A stretch of 64,000 nucleotides of DNA from UBA2336 sp037443645 (GCA_037443645.1 JBBINY010000005.1:1-64000); one strand, 5' to 3'; counted from the stretch's first letter, positions 17,165 through 26,478 are shown. Notes: generated by a model from the letters alone, not told the origin. Translations and numbers: made by a program.

Positions 17165-17180
17165 CAAGGCCTGACTGTAC

Positions 17181-18320
17181 TCAATAGTGTTTGAGCCGGA
17201 TAATTTCGTCCGGTTTAAGAAAGCGCCATTCACCCCTGGGCAGATCTTTTTTATCAAGGCCTGCATATACAGTACGGTCAAGTTTAACAACCTGGTATCC
17301 CAATGCTTCAAAGATTCTTCGCACCACACGATTCCACCCGATATGCAACTCCAAACCGATTGTCTTGCCATCGGGTGATACAATGGCCAGATCATCTACC
17401 ATGGCACGACCTTCTTCCAGTTCAACACCATCAAGTATTTTTTGGAAGTCGGCTTTTGTAAGCGCTTTGTCGATCTCCACTTTGTAAATCTTCTTTGCGT
17501 TATGGGAAGGATGCGATAGCTTTTCAGCCAGATCGCCATCGTTGGTCAGCAACAATAATCCTGTTGTGTTGCGGTCAAGCCTGCCTACCGGGTACACCCG
17601 CTCTTTAACAGCATTTCCAATAATGTGCATCACGGTGTTTCTCTCCTGCGGATCGCTGGTAGTAGTAAGAAACCCCTTCGGCTTGTTTAATAATATGTAT
17701 ACCGGGCGCTCGGCACGCAGCACCTTGCTTTCGTAGCGAACTTCATCTCCTGGGTTTATCTTGTAACCTAACTCGGTAATAACCTTTCCGTTTACCGAGA
17801 TCAATCCCATTGTAATCAGGTTGTCGGCTTCGCGCCTGGAGCACACCCCACTGTTTGCGATGAATTTATTTAAACGTGTTTTTCCGGATGAAGCCGGTAA
17901 CTCGTTCCGCTTGCCGTCTTGCTTCCCCGAATCATGCTGCCTGAATTTCTGCTTATTAAAAAAGCCACGTTTTTCTCCGCTGCTTTGGTCTTTCTTCGTA
18001 TATCGTTTAGTGTACGGCTTTTTAGCGGGCTCGTCAAATGCTGACTTTCTATAGGTGGACTTTTTGTTAAACGAAGGCTGTCCCTTATTCTCCTTTTCCC
18101 CATCAGATCTTTTCTTTATAAATCGCTTTCCGGATTTGGACTCGTCCGAAAATCGTGAAGGCCTTTTCAACGGTCTTTTTCCATATCTCTCTTCGCCTTT
18201 TCGCTCCCTTTCTTCGGAAAACCGGCTTGAGGATTTACTTCGCGTGTTCCTGCGCCTGCCCGAATCGGGTGTGGGTTTTCTCCTGCCCCCGGAACGGCCT
18301 GATGATTCACGCCTGGGCAT
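17181..18320 (-). CDS. RsuA/RluB-family pseudouridine synthase with long charged N-terminal tail
   Basis: A 379-residue enzyme that would isomerise a specific uridine in rRNA. The first 145 or so residues are a low-complexity Arg/Lys/Ser/Gly tail (RRESSGRSGGRRKPTPDSGR and similar), predicted disordered. An S4 RNA-binding domain follows (about 148-195, RLNKFIANSGVCSRREADNLI) and then the catalytic domain with the GRLDRNTTGLLLLTNDGDLA motif (catalytic Asp near residue 244) and a C-terminal GWNRVVRRIFEALGYQV segment typical of RsuA/RluB/RluE/RluF. The exact target (23S or 16S) cannot be decided. Its start overlaps the scpB stop by 14 bases, a pairing with scpB that is also common in other bacteria. 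Confidence 0.9.
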   Translation of the reverse strand: MPRRESSGRSGGRRKPTPDSGRRRNTRSKSSSRFSEERERKGEERYGKRPLKRPSRFSDESKSGKRFIKKRSDGEKENKGQPSFNKKSTYRKSAFDEPAKKPYTKRYTKKDQSSGEKRGFFNKQKFRQHDSGKQDGKRNELPASSGKTRLNKFIANSGVCSRREADNLITMGLISVNGKVITELGYKINPGDEVRYESKVLRAERPVYILLNKPKGFLTTTSDPQERNTVMHIIGNAVKERVYPVGRLDRNTTGLLLLTNDGDLAEKLSHPSHNAKKIYKVEIDKALTKADFQKILDGVELEEGRAMVDDLAIVSPDGKTIGLELHIGWNRVVRRIFEALGYQVVKLDRTVYAGLDKKDLPRGEWRFLKPDEIIRLKHY

Positions 18321-18891
18321 CGGGTTCTTTTAAATCAGGGTTTTCACCAATGGAGTTTATCTCGCTGGAGAAATCCTTTGGGGTTGGCAAATCCGATAAG
18401 TCGTTTATACCGAAGTACTCCATAAACTTTGCTGTAGTGCCATATAGTAATGGCCTACCGACTGTATGGGCTTTGCCGGTAATTTCAACCAATCCCTTAT
18501 CCAGCAATTTCTGGATGGCATAGTCGCAGTTCACGCCACGGATGGCTTCCACTTCCGGCTTTGAAATGGGCTGCCGGTACGCGATAATGGAAAGGGTCTC
18601 CATGGCTGAAACGGATAATCTCTTCTTGGATTGCTGCTTCAACAAGATGCCAATGCTGGCTTGGTAGGCGGGCTTGGTGAGAAATTGATACCCCCCTGCG
18701 CTTTTGTTTAGCTGAAAAGAAAATTCATCGGAATGAAACTTTTCGTCTAAACGTTTGATGGCATTTGTGATATCCTCTTCAGGAACTTCTGCATTAAACA
18801 TCTCGGTAAGACATACCTTCAACTCCGTAACCTTTATCGGTGTATGTGAACAGAAGATCAGGGCCTCGATATGGTTTTGAAGAAAATCCAT
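18307..18891 (-). CDS. scpB: ScpB, segregation and condensation protein B
   Basis: A 194-residue kleisin-partner protein that, with ScpA and SMC, compacts chromosomes. Two winged-helix domains are visible: the N-terminal IEALIFCSHTPIKVTELK region and the C-terminal VSAMETLSIIAYRQPISKPEVEAIRGVNCDYAIQKLLDKGLVEI segment, which is the most conserved ScpB signature. Length is normal. It precedes and overlaps the pseudouridine synthase gene. scpA and smc are not in the window. Confidence 0.94.
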   Translation of the reverse strand: MDFLQNHIEALIFCSHTPIKVTELKVCLTEMFNAEVPEEDITNAIKRLDEKFHSDEFSFQLNKSAGGYQFLTKPAYQASIGILLKQQSKKRLSVSAMETLSIIAYRQPISKPEVEAIRGVNCDYAIQKLLDKGLVEITGKAHTVGRPLLYGTTAKFMEYFGINDLSDLPTPKDFSSEINSIGENPDLKEPDAQA

Positions 18892-18943
18892 GGTGCTTCA
18901 GCATGCGGGCAACTGAAATTCAGCCCCCTTGGTCTTTCCGGGT

Positions 18944-19579
18944 TTATTCGGTTTGCATCATTTTCGCCTCGATGGATTGCGTGGTGTGGGGCACTGCAAT
19001 CAGTCTTTCCTTCGGAATAAGCTTACCGGTAACCGAGCAAATGCCGTACGTTCCATTCTTTATACGCACCAGGGCATTTTCAAGATTGGAGATGTATTTC
19101 TGCTGACGCGCAGCAAGCTGGCTCAGGTTTTCCTTCTCTGCCGTTTCAGCCCCGTCTTCGAGCACCTTGGTGTTACCTCCCGAAGTAGCATCGGTGCCTT
19201 CATCATTATTCCGGTTGAGGGTCTCCTTTAAAATTTTGTATTCGCTTCGCGCTTTCTCCAGCTTGTTGTTGATCAGGCTTTCGAATTCTCTTAACTCTTC
19301 GTCTGAGTAGCGTGTTTTATCTTCTGGCGTTGAGGTTTTGGCCGGCTTGTGCGCAATCGGGCGCTGGGTAAGTACAGGAAAGATATTCAGGTTAGGAACA
19401 GCCGGTCTGCCTTGCGATTTTTTTTCAGCCTTCGCTGTGGGCTTGGCGGCTTTTTTGGGTGCCGCTTTCGCAATTTTCTTTGCCGGCTTCTTCGGTTTGG
19501 GAGTTACCTTCTTCGCTTTCGGTTTTGCCTTGGCAGCTGATTTCTTCACTGCTTTAGCGGTTTTCTTTGCTTTTGCCAT
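18944..19579 (-). CDS. DksA/TraR-like protein with histone-H1-like N-terminal tail
   Basis: A 211-residue protein. The start at 19579 is supported by a GAGGGG ribosome-binding site, unusual in this genome, four bases upstream; a longer frame to 19816 is rejected. Residues 1-55 are Lys/Ala/Pro repeats (MAKAKKTAKAVKKSAAKAK) like histone H1 or Hc1. The rest is DksA-like: a coiled-coil helix pair (about 90-160) and a C-terminal IKNGTYGICSVTGKLIPKERLIAVPHTTQSIEAK. The four zinc Cys of classic DksA are reduced to one, so zinc binding is probably lost, as I recall for related Bacteroidota proteins. DksA binds RNA polymerase; the basic tail may add DNA binding. Function inferred. Confidence 0.8.
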   Translation of the reverse strand: MAKAKKTAKAVKKSAAKAKPKAKKVTPKPKKPAKKIAKAAPKKAAKPTAKAEKKSQGRPAVPNLNIFPVLTQRPIAHKPAKTSTPEDKTRYSDEELREFESLINNKLEKARSEYKILKETLNRNNDEGTDATSGGNTKVLEDGAETAEKENLSQLAARQQKYISNLENALVRIKNGTYGICSVTGKLIPKERLIAVPHTTQSIEAKMMQTE

Positions 19580-19682
19580 AATCCCCTCTTTAAAAGTTGC
19601 GCAAAAATACGTGGACGGTGGTAAAACAAAAAATAAAGCGATATTAATTGCAGTGTTACACGCAAGCCTCAATTCTTTACTT

Positions 19683-21836
19683 ATGCGCATCCCTGGTGTT
19701 ATTTTCTTTCTTTTCATCACCCTGTCATGCTCTGTTTCCACTTCTGAACTTACCCGGTGGAAAGACCGGGCTTCACACTGTACCATCATCCGTGATGATT
19801 TTGGGGTACCACACATTTATGGAAAAACGGATGCTGACGCCATATTCGGTTTATTATATGCACAATGTGAAGACGATTTCAGTCGCATTGAACGCAACTA
19901 CACCTGGGCTATAGGAAGACTTGCTGAAGTGGAAGGCGTAGATGCGCTCTACAGTGATTTGCGCGCAAACCTCTTTATGACTCAAGATGAGGCTCTCGCA
20001 CAATACGAAAGGAGCCCGGAATGGCTAAGGGAGTTATGCCAGGCCTTTGCCGATGGAGTGAATTATTACCTGTACACACACCCGGAAGTAAAGCCGTTGC
20101 TGCTCACCCGGTTTGAACCGTGGATGCCGTTCTATTTTTTCGAAGGCTCCATTGGCGGCAATATTGAATCTATTTCAACTGCACGCATTCAGGAATTTTA
20201 TGAATCAGGCAATGGAATTATACATGAAGCGACAACTTTGCTCGAAGAGCCCCAGGGATCAAACGGGTTTGCCATTTCAGGCAAACTCACCGAATCAGGG
20301 AATGCCATGCTTCTGATCAATCCGCACACATCTTTTTACTTTCGGGGTGAGGTTCACGTGGTGAGTGAGGAAGGACTTAATGCGTATGGCGCAGTTACCT
20401 GGGGGCAGTTTTTTGTTTACCAGGGCTTCAATGAAAAAAACGGCTGGATGCACACCTCCTCGCAAACCGATGTAATGGATGAGTTTGAAGAAACTATTGT
20501 TGAAAAAGACGGCAGGCGGTACTATCAATACGGAGAAGAACTGCGCCCCCTCACCGAAAAAGAACTACGGCTGAAGTATGCTGCTGGCGATTCGCTTGTC
20601 GAAAAAACTTTTACGATTTACCGCACGCACCATGGGCCAATCACGCACCACGAAAACGGCAAGTGGGTAGCCACCGCCATGATGTGGGAACCTGCCAAAG
20701 CGTTGGAACAATCCTTCAGGCGCACTAAAACCAAAACACTTAACGAGTTCATGGATGTGATGCGCCTCCGCACCAACTCATCCAATAACACCGTTTATGC
20801 CGATGCAGACGGAAGCATTGCCCTCTTCCAGGGTAATTTCATACCCAAACGCGATACAACGTTTGATTTTTCCAAGCCGGTTGATGGCAGCAACCCGGCA
20901 ACGGACTGGAAGGGATTGCATGAAGTTGAAGAATCCATTCATGTGATAAATCCCGCCAACGGATGGATCCAGAATTGCAACTCCACCCCATTCACCTCAG
21001 CTGCGGAATACAGTCCGGGAAAGCAAAACTATCCTTATTATATGGCCACCGAGCCGGAAAACTTCCGCGGGGTGCATGCCATAAAGGTGCTTACCAATCG
21101 CAGCGGCTACACACTGGATAAACTCATTGAAACCGCATACGATCCTTACCTTCCGGCCTTTGAAAAGCTCATTCCCGGTTTAGTGGAAGCCTTTGATCGC
21201 TCTGGAAAAAGGTATGCCACATTAAAGCCGGCAATTGAGGTGTTGCGTCAGTGGGATAAAACGGTTTCGAAAGAATCGGTTGGCATGACGCTGGCACATT
21301 ATTACCTAACGCTCTATCTTCAAAAAGGGCCCCGACCGCCAGGCCTTTCGTTCATAGAACGGGTGGACTACCTCGGAACACAAACCCCACAAGAAGAACG
21401 GCTTCAGTTCTTTGCCCAGGTAATTCAAAAACTCACCGATGATTTCGGAACCTGGAATGTCCCCTGGGGCGACATCAACCGGTTTCAGCGACTTACCGGA
21501 GAAATTCAGCAACGCTTTGATGATGATAAACCCAGCATTGCCGTAGGGCTGGCTTCAGGCAACTGGGGAGCATTGGCTTCATTTGGTGCACGCGGTAATC
21601 AGAATACAAAAAAAATGTACGGCACCTACGGAAACAGCTTTGTGGCCGTGGTTGAGTTTGGGGAACGTGTAAAAGCAAAAAGCATATTGGCCGGTGGACA
21701 AAGCAGCGATGCCTCATCCCCGCATTTTACCGACCAGGCACAGCACTATGCCGATGCTCAGTTTAAAACTGTGGCCTATTACCCAGAAGATGTAAAATCA
21801 AGAGCCCGTAAAACCTATCATCCCGGAGACAAGTAA
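19683..21836 (+). CDS. Penicillin-acylase-family Ntn hydrolase, exported
   Basis: A 717-residue exported hydrolase. The ATG at 19683 (MRIPGVIFFLFITLSC) gives a signal sequence with a possible lipid-attachment Cys16; the longer frame from 19338 is antisense to the DksA-like gene and rejected. The family is made as a precursor that cuts itself. The new N-terminal nucleophile is Ser193 in PQGSNGFAISG, after an alpha-chain of about 190 residues. Other landmarks: RDDFGVPHIYGKTDADAIFGLLYAQ, INPHTSFYFRGE, RTHHGPI, and LRTNSSNNTVYADADGSIA. Members cleave beta-lactam side chains, acyl-homoserine lactones or other N-acyl amides; the substrate is not deducible. A 3-base gap separates it from the next gene, so the two are probably co-translated. 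Confidence 0.9.
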   Translation: MRIPGVIFFLFITLSCSVSTSELTRWKDRASHCTIIRDDFGVPHIYGKTDADAIFGLLYAQCEDDFSRIERNYTWAIGRLAEVEGVDALYSDLRANLFMTQDEALAQYERSPEWLRELCQAFADGVNYYLYTHPEVKPLLLTRFEPWMPFYFFEGSIGGNIESISTARIQEFYESGNGIIHEATTLLEEPQGSNGFAISGKLTESGNAMLLINPHTSFYFRGEVHVVSEEGLNAYGAVTWGQFFVYQGFNEKNGWMHTSSQTDVMDEFEETIVEKDGRRYYQYGEELRPLTEKELRLKYAAGDSLVEKTFTIYRTHHGPITHHENGKWVATAMMWEPAKALEQSFRRTKTKTLNEFMDVMRLRTNSSNNTVYADADGSIALFQGNFIPKRDTTFDFSKPVDGSNPATDWKGLHEVEESIHVINPANGWIQNCNSTPFTSAAEYSPGKQNYPYYMATEPENFRGVHAIKVLTNRSGYTLDKLIETAYDPYLPAFEKLIPGLVEAFDRSGKRYATLKPAIEVLRQWDKTVSKESVGMTLAHYYLTLYLQKGPRPPGLSFIERVDYLGTQTPQEERLQFFAQVIQKLTDDFGTWNVPWGDINRFQRLTGEIQQRFDDDKPSIAVGLASGNWGALASFGARGNQNTKKMYGTYGNSFVAVVEFGERVKAKSILAGGQSSDASSPHFTDQAQHYADAQFKTVAYYPEDVKSRARKTYHPGDK

Positions 21837-21839
21837 ACT

Positions 21840-23558
21840 ATGAAAAACAAACTACACCTTATGGCAGGCCTCATGCTGATGGCCGCCACCGCCTCAGCGC
21901 AACCATCAAACCCGCTTCTTCTTCAAACCAGCGAAGTACACAACCTGATGGTGAATTATGATTCCGACCGCGGCAGCCTGAACCGTTTTTATGCAATCCC
22001 GAATTCGCCCGAACGCAGGGAGCGCTTTAGAGCATTCTGCACCGATTACCTTAACAGGTTAAGCCAACTTCCGTTCGACAACCTGTCACAGGGTGGCAAG
22101 GTGGATTACCTGCTCTTTAAACGCAATCTTGAAGAAGAGCTTTACCAATTAAGCGTTGAAGAAAAAGAATACAACTCGATTAAAAAGCATGTGAGTCTTG
22201 CCGACCCGTTGTATGACCTTGAAAAAAAACGAAGGCGCGGGGAGGTTCTTAACAGCGAAGAAGTAGCGAAATCGCTCAACGATATGCACAAGCGGGTGGC
22301 CGAAGCCATCAAAAAACTTCCACAGGAAGCCAGTTTTACACCTGAGCTGGCCGAGCGTGCCGAACAAACCGTGCGCGGTCAGCGGGCCGCATTACGCAGT
22401 GTTTACAGTTTTTATTACGGATACGATCCTTTATTTACATGGTGGGTAGAGAAGCCCTATCAATTGCTCGATACCGCCCTGGGTACCTATGCACTTCACC
22501 TTAAAAAGAAAATTGATCCGACCAAAATCCCGAAAGATGACGGCAGCGGCATTATCGGCAACCCGATCGGCAGAGAGGAAATCATCCGCCAACTCAAATA
22601 CGAAATGATGCCCTACACCCCGGAGGAACTGATTGACATTGCCAACAAGGAGTTTGCGTGGTGCGACCGTGAAATGCTGAAAGCCAGCAACGAACTGGGC
22701 TTTGGCAACGACTGGAAGAAAGCGCTGGAAAAAGTAAAGATGAGTTTTGTCCCTCCCGGAAAGCAACCGGAAGCCATGGTAGACCTGTACAATCAGTCAA
22801 TGGATTTCATCCGGAAGAACGACCTTATCACCATACCGCCACTTGCTGAGGAAACCTGGCGCACCCGTATGATTCCCCCACAGCAACAATTGGTGAGCCC
22901 ATTTTTTCTGGGCGGAGAATTATTTCAGATCTCCTACCCCACCAATACCATGAACCATGACGATAAGCTAATGAGTATGCGGGGTAACAATCCACACTTT
23001 TCACGGGCTACAGTTCACCACGAACTAATTGCCGGGCACCACCTTCAGCAGTTTATGAATAACCGACACAAAGCCTACCGGAATTTCCGGACAGCCTTCT
23101 GGACTGAAGGATGGGCGTTATACTGGGAAATGATCCTCTGGGACATGAACTTCCCACGCAATGCCGAAGATCGAATCGGTATGTTGTTCTGGCGAATGCA
23201 CCGGTGTGCACGAATTATCTTCTCACTTAACTACCACATGGGCAAGTGGACGCCCCAGCAGTGCATTGACTTTCTGGTTGACCGCGTGGGTCATGAACGC
23301 GCCAATGCCGAAGGCGAAGTGCGCAGGTCATTCACCGGGCGGTACGGTCCGCTGTATCAACTGGCTTACATGATGGGGGCCCTTCAGTTCTATGCGCTGA
23401 AAAAAGAACTGGTTGACAGCGGTAAAATGACGTACAAACAATTTCACGATGCCGTGATGCAGGAAAACAGCATGCCTGTGGAAATGGTACGCGCAATTTT
23501 GACCAACCAGAGTCTGAAAAAGGATTTAGTAACAAACTGGAGATTTTACGGGAAGTAG
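21840..23558 (+). CDS. DUF885 family protein, probable exported metallopeptidase
   Basis: A 572-residue exported protein with signal peptide MKNKLHLMAGLMLMAATASAQ. The DUF885 fingerprint is present: HHELIAGHHLQQFMNNRHKAY (about residue 395-415), followed by FWTEGWALYWEMILWDMNF (about 425-443). The HExxxGHH arrangement with a downstream Glu resembles a zinc peptidase site, which is why the family is considered peptidase-like. It lies three bases after the acylase gene, suggesting the two act together on N-acylated peptides or amides, an inference from context. No terminator is visible after it; a dispersed repeat (23576-23723) follows. Confidence 0.88.
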   Translation: MKNKLHLMAGLMLMAATASAQPSNPLLLQTSEVHNLMVNYDSDRGSLNRFYAIPNSPERRERFRAFCTDYLNRLSQLPFDNLSQGGKVDYLLFKRNLEEELYQLSVEEKEYNSIKKHVSLADPLYDLEKKRRRGEVLNSEEVAKSLNDMHKRVAEAIKKLPQEASFTPELAERAEQTVRGQRAALRSVYSFYYGYDPLFTWWVEKPYQLLDTALGTYALHLKKKIDPTKIPKDDGSGIIGNPIGREEIIRQLKYEMMPYTPEELIDIANKEFAWCDREMLKASNELGFGNDWKKALEKVKMSFVPPGKQPEAMVDLYNQSMDFIRKNDLITIPPLAEETWRTRMIPPQQQLVSPFFLGGELFQISYPTNTMNHDDKLMSMRGNNPHFSRATVHHELIAGHHLQQFMNNRHKAYRNFRTAFWTEGWALYWEMILWDMNFPRNAEDRIGMLFWRMHRCARIIFSLNYHMGKWTPQQCIDFLVDRVGHERANAEGEVRRSFTGRYGPLYQLAYMMGALQFYALKKELVDSGKMTYKQFHDAVMQENSMPVEMVRAILTNQSLKKDLVTNWRFYGK

Positions 23559-23575
23559 AGAAGCAATTAACACCT

Positions 23576-23723
23576 CAGAGGGGATCTCAAAAGCCTTAAT
23601 GTTTACGTTATTCTGCCGTGCCTGCGGCAGGCAGGAGCGTTAGCGAAGAATCTCTTTCAAAATCTTGTGAAAGCGATGTTTCGCTTACGCTCAACATGAC
23701 GAAGGGCCTTTAAGACAGCCTCT
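23576..23723. repeat. Dispersed inverted-repeat element, family A copy 1
   Basis: An intergenic element of about 148 bp bounded by imperfect inverted ends (23577-23598 against 23702-23723, both beginning AGAGG). It shares, in reverse orientation, a 25-base core (23675-23699) with 24 of 25 bases identical to 27528-27552 of copy 2. It contains an extra short GC-rich hairpin (GCCTGC-GG-CAGGC) that copy 2 lacks. No coding sequence. It lies between convergent genes. Confidence 0.75.
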
Positions 23724-23756
23724 GACTTTGCATGAATTTTAACCTGCTTTGCCTGA

Positions 23757-26384
23757 TCAATATCGTGCGGCAACAACCACACGTTTTCGAAATGTTTCAA
23801 CTGTTCCGTTTGTATCAAACGCTTCAAACCAAACCACGTAGTAACCCGGTCGCGCTTTTGTCCCGTCATCACGGTCGCCATCCCAGCGAAAGTACCCTTC
23901 GGTTGACAGTGTTTCGTTATTGGCGAGACGCTTGATTTCTCGTCCCTGCTGGTCGAGGATTTTAATATTGGCAACCCATCCGCCCTGGTCAAAGCTGTAC
24001 CTGATTTCTGTAAAGTCAGGCTGCCCATACAGGGGAATAAAAATTTCAGGTTCTATTTTCACATGGCCCGCAATGAGTTGCGTGGCAAGTGCATTGGAGT
24101 TTGGTAATCCGGGTGTTGCAAAGCCAGCGGTTGAGGCAGCCGATTTCCAGTTATTCGGGTTATTACTTGGCTGTCCCGGATGAATGCGCTCCAGGGAAAC
24201 GCCTTCTTTGTCGCGTAAAAATACTGAGTGATTGTCGCGCGTATACCTGAAGTTATCGAGCACAATGCCGGCCTCGGTAACGACACATGAAGTTCCCTCT
24301 GCATCTGGAAAGGCAGGAAGTGCGTTAACCCTGATGATATTGCCCTGCTGTGCCTTCGGGTAATGCGACAGGATGGTGAACGGATCCGGGGTGAACGCGG
24401 CTATTCCCCCGGGAGGTAAAAGAAAGTCGTCTGATGTAATCAATTTCAGATTAATGGCTGTTCCGTTTTCAAAATTTCCGATACTCCAGTTTTTCAGGTT
24501 CAGGTATTTCTGCGACCGGTTGATCAATTCAATGAAATCAACTCCAAACGGTTTGGGGTTAAACAATAGTTCGTTAATGACAACATCCAATGCCAGGGCT
24601 GGTTCCGGTAATCCAAACGATACGGTGCTGAAGTTTTCATGAATGACGTTACCGCTGCAATCCCGGACTTGCAATGCCGTTATCGTATAATTCTGTTGAG
24701 GTTGTACTGCTGAATTAATATCCAGTAACAAATCGCGCATCGTGGACGAAGCGAATGATACTGAAGTTACCGCAATGGGGGGTGTAATCAGGAAATCAGC
24801 AGGCAGTGGTAATTCGGCATACAACTTTTCATTGAACCTAAGCTTTACCTGTGTCGGTGTTACCGGTATTGCAGAAATAAGTTTGGGGCCGGTAAGATCG
24901 GGCTTGTTGGCATTTACCGAGTTTACTTTTCCGGGAGTGCCCCCGGCTGGATCTTCGGAAGCGACCCAGTTCTCTTCTTCGCCACAAATGTTCTGCAGGT
25001 CAATCAACTCCAGTGTCCATCCGCCTTGTCTTTTATCATCGTCTTTATACCAGCCGTCTGTATAGATCACTTCATCGATAAGCTGATCGGTTGGATCACG
25101 CAGCCTGAGCTGGTCACCGCTGTTGTTCAGGGTTGGAAATCCGGAGACTCCAAGTACAGCATACGAACTAAACATGGATGCAGCCGCGTTGGTGGTAATG
25201 ATAACATAGTTTCCGGGAAGCAAAATATACGCAGGCAATGTGGCAGTCGATGACGGATCAGAAAGCTTCCAGCCGGCTAGGCTTACGGGGTTTGCACTCC
25301 GGTTAAAAAGTTCGGCAAACTCAGCTTCCGGCAGACCGATTGCCGGAGTGGGGTCAGGAAAAAGTTCGGTGAAAATAACGTCTTTGTAATTGACGGTTGA
25401 TGGCTGAAAATAGAAAAAGTCACGGGTGGCCGAAACTGTGGCATTTCCGGCAAGGTCTGTAACGCCCGATACCGTTAGCTGACAGGTGGGGCCATTCGGA
25501 AAAGGATTTATGAACGTAAGGACGACTGTTCGCTCATCGCCCAACAGGTTTGCCAATGACGGCTGACCCACACCCTGATTTACCTGGTAGTGTGTTACAT
25601 GCTGTGCCGATGCCGGTTCCAACCTCTCATTGAATGCCACTTGCGCCTGAGTTGACGACAAAGCGGTTACCGACAGAATCTGTGGTGGTTGCGTATCAGG
25701 AATGATATTGCCCGCATAAAAATCATCGAAATAGTGACGGTTAAAAAAAGTTGACGTGGACTGCACCACACGGATACCAAAATATGAAGATGTAGTAACA
25801 GTATTATCCACAACGGATGGCTCATCATGATAAACATTGCCTGAGCCTGTAGCATTATATGAAAGAGTCCAACGGCCGGTGGCATCGCGGATCACGCGAA
25901 TGCGCAAGACATTGTTGGAAGAGTTGGTTACACCATCGGTTCCGTTTATGAGTATAGTGGCCGTTCCCGCAATGATTCTGTACAGACTAATCTCATCGGG
26001 AGTGCCGCCAATCCGTACAAAGTAGCCGCTGTTGCCGGGTGCATTCAGGTTTTGGTTAGTGGAGACAAGATAAACATCAACGTAGTTGGCGCTCGATGTA
26101 TTGAATTGAAGGTTTATGAAAAAATCCCATTGTGCCCCGGTGGCCCTGGCAGAAGGCGTGGATATCCAAAACGAAGAACTTGCCACAGAGGAATTTGACC
26201 GCAGCATACCGTTATCAATGACCCAGTTTGACGGATCATCGGGAGTCCAGTTAGGGTTTGTTGTGTACTCCCCGTCAGAAAATGTGTCGGTGAACTGGGC
26301 ATGGCTCGCCCCCCAAATCGCCACGCAGATGAGGATCAGCAAACGATTGAGGTTCCTGCGAAGAATTTTATTGATTAAAAACAT
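23757..26384 (-). CDS. Large exported LTD / Ig-like protein with FlgD-like C-terminal domain
   Basis: An 875-residue exported protein. The start at 26384 (MFLINKILRRNLNRLLILICVAIWGASHAQ) gives a signal peptide; an upstream start at 26402 is possible. Order: an N-terminal laminin-G/jelly-roll-like lectin fold (about 35-225, QFTDTFSDGEYTTNPNW), an SbsA-type Ig-like domain (about 230-330), a lamin-tail LTD domain (about 335-480, YKDVIFTELFPDPTPAIGLPEAEF), a second Ig-like domain (about 495-590), a second LTD (about 600-780, LDVVINELLFNPKPFGVDFIEL) and a FlgD-like beta-sandwich (RWDGDRDDGTKARPGYYVVWFEAF). Such multi-LTD proteins are common surface or secreted proteins in Bacteroidota, often type IX secretion clients; function unknown. 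Confidence 0.85.
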   Translation of the reverse strand: MFLINKILRRNLNRLLILICVAIWGASHAQFTDTFSDGEYTTNPNWTPDDPSNWVIDNGMLRSNSSVASSSFWISTPSARATGAQWDFFINLQFNTSSANYVDVYLVSTNQNLNAPGNSGYFVRIGGTPDEISLYRIIAGTATILINGTDGVTNSSNNVLRIRVIRDATGRWTLSYNATGSGNVYHDEPSVVDNTVTTSSYFGIRVVQSTSTFFNRHYFDDFYAGNIIPDTQPPQILSVTALSSTQAQVAFNERLEPASAQHVTHYQVNQGVGQPSLANLLGDERTVVLTFINPFPNGPTCQLTVSGVTDLAGNATVSATRDFFYFQPSTVNYKDVIFTELFPDPTPAIGLPEAEFAELFNRSANPVSLAGWKLSDPSSTATLPAYILLPGNYVIITTNAAASMFSSYAVLGVSGFPTLNNSGDQLRLRDPTDQLIDEVIYTDGWYKDDDKRQGGWTLELIDLQNICGEEENWVASEDPAGGTPGKVNSVNANKPDLTGPKLISAIPVTPTQVKLRFNEKLYAELPLPADFLITPPIAVTSVSFASSTMRDLLLDINSAVQPQQNYTITALQVRDCSGNVIHENFSTVSFGLPEPALALDVVINELLFNPKPFGVDFIELINRSQKYLNLKNWSIGNFENGTAINLKLITSDDFLLPPGGIAAFTPDPFTILSHYPKAQQGNIIRVNALPAFPDAEGTSCVVTEAGIVLDNFRYTRDNHSVFLRDKEGVSLERIHPGQPSNNPNNWKSAASTAGFATPGLPNSNALATQLIAGHVKIEPEIFIPLYGQPDFTEIRYSFDQGGWVANIKILDQQGREIKRLANNETLSTEGYFRWDGDRDDGTKARPGYYVVWFEAFDTNGTVETFRKRVVVAARY

Positions 26385-26387
26385 TGC

Positions 26388-26416
26388 TTTGCCTGTAATC
26401 AAAAATACTATTTTTG
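26388..26416 (+). promoter_or_regulatory. Candidate promoter of asd
   Basis: TTTG at 26388-26391 and TATTTTTG at 26409-26416 fit the Bacteroidota -33/-7 elements, though the spacer is 17 bases instead of the usual 19-21. The -7 box ends 62 bases before the asd start. The region is shared with the divergent LTD gene. Confidence 0.5.
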
Positions 26417-26478
26417 CACCCGTTCTGCGGAAACCGGAACGATTACAGTTGTGCAGGCCTATGGGCTTTTAATCAGAA

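Noticed and set aside
19338..19682. N-terminal extension of the penicillin-acylase frame
   Set aside because: It is antisense to the DksA-like gene and reads as a complement of its Lys/Ala/Pro tail; the signal peptide begins at 19683.
19580..19816. Longer start for the DksA-like gene
   Set aside because: The start at 19579 has a strong GAGGGG site and begins the histone-like tail; the upstream part overlaps the promoter and 5' end of the divergent acylase gene.
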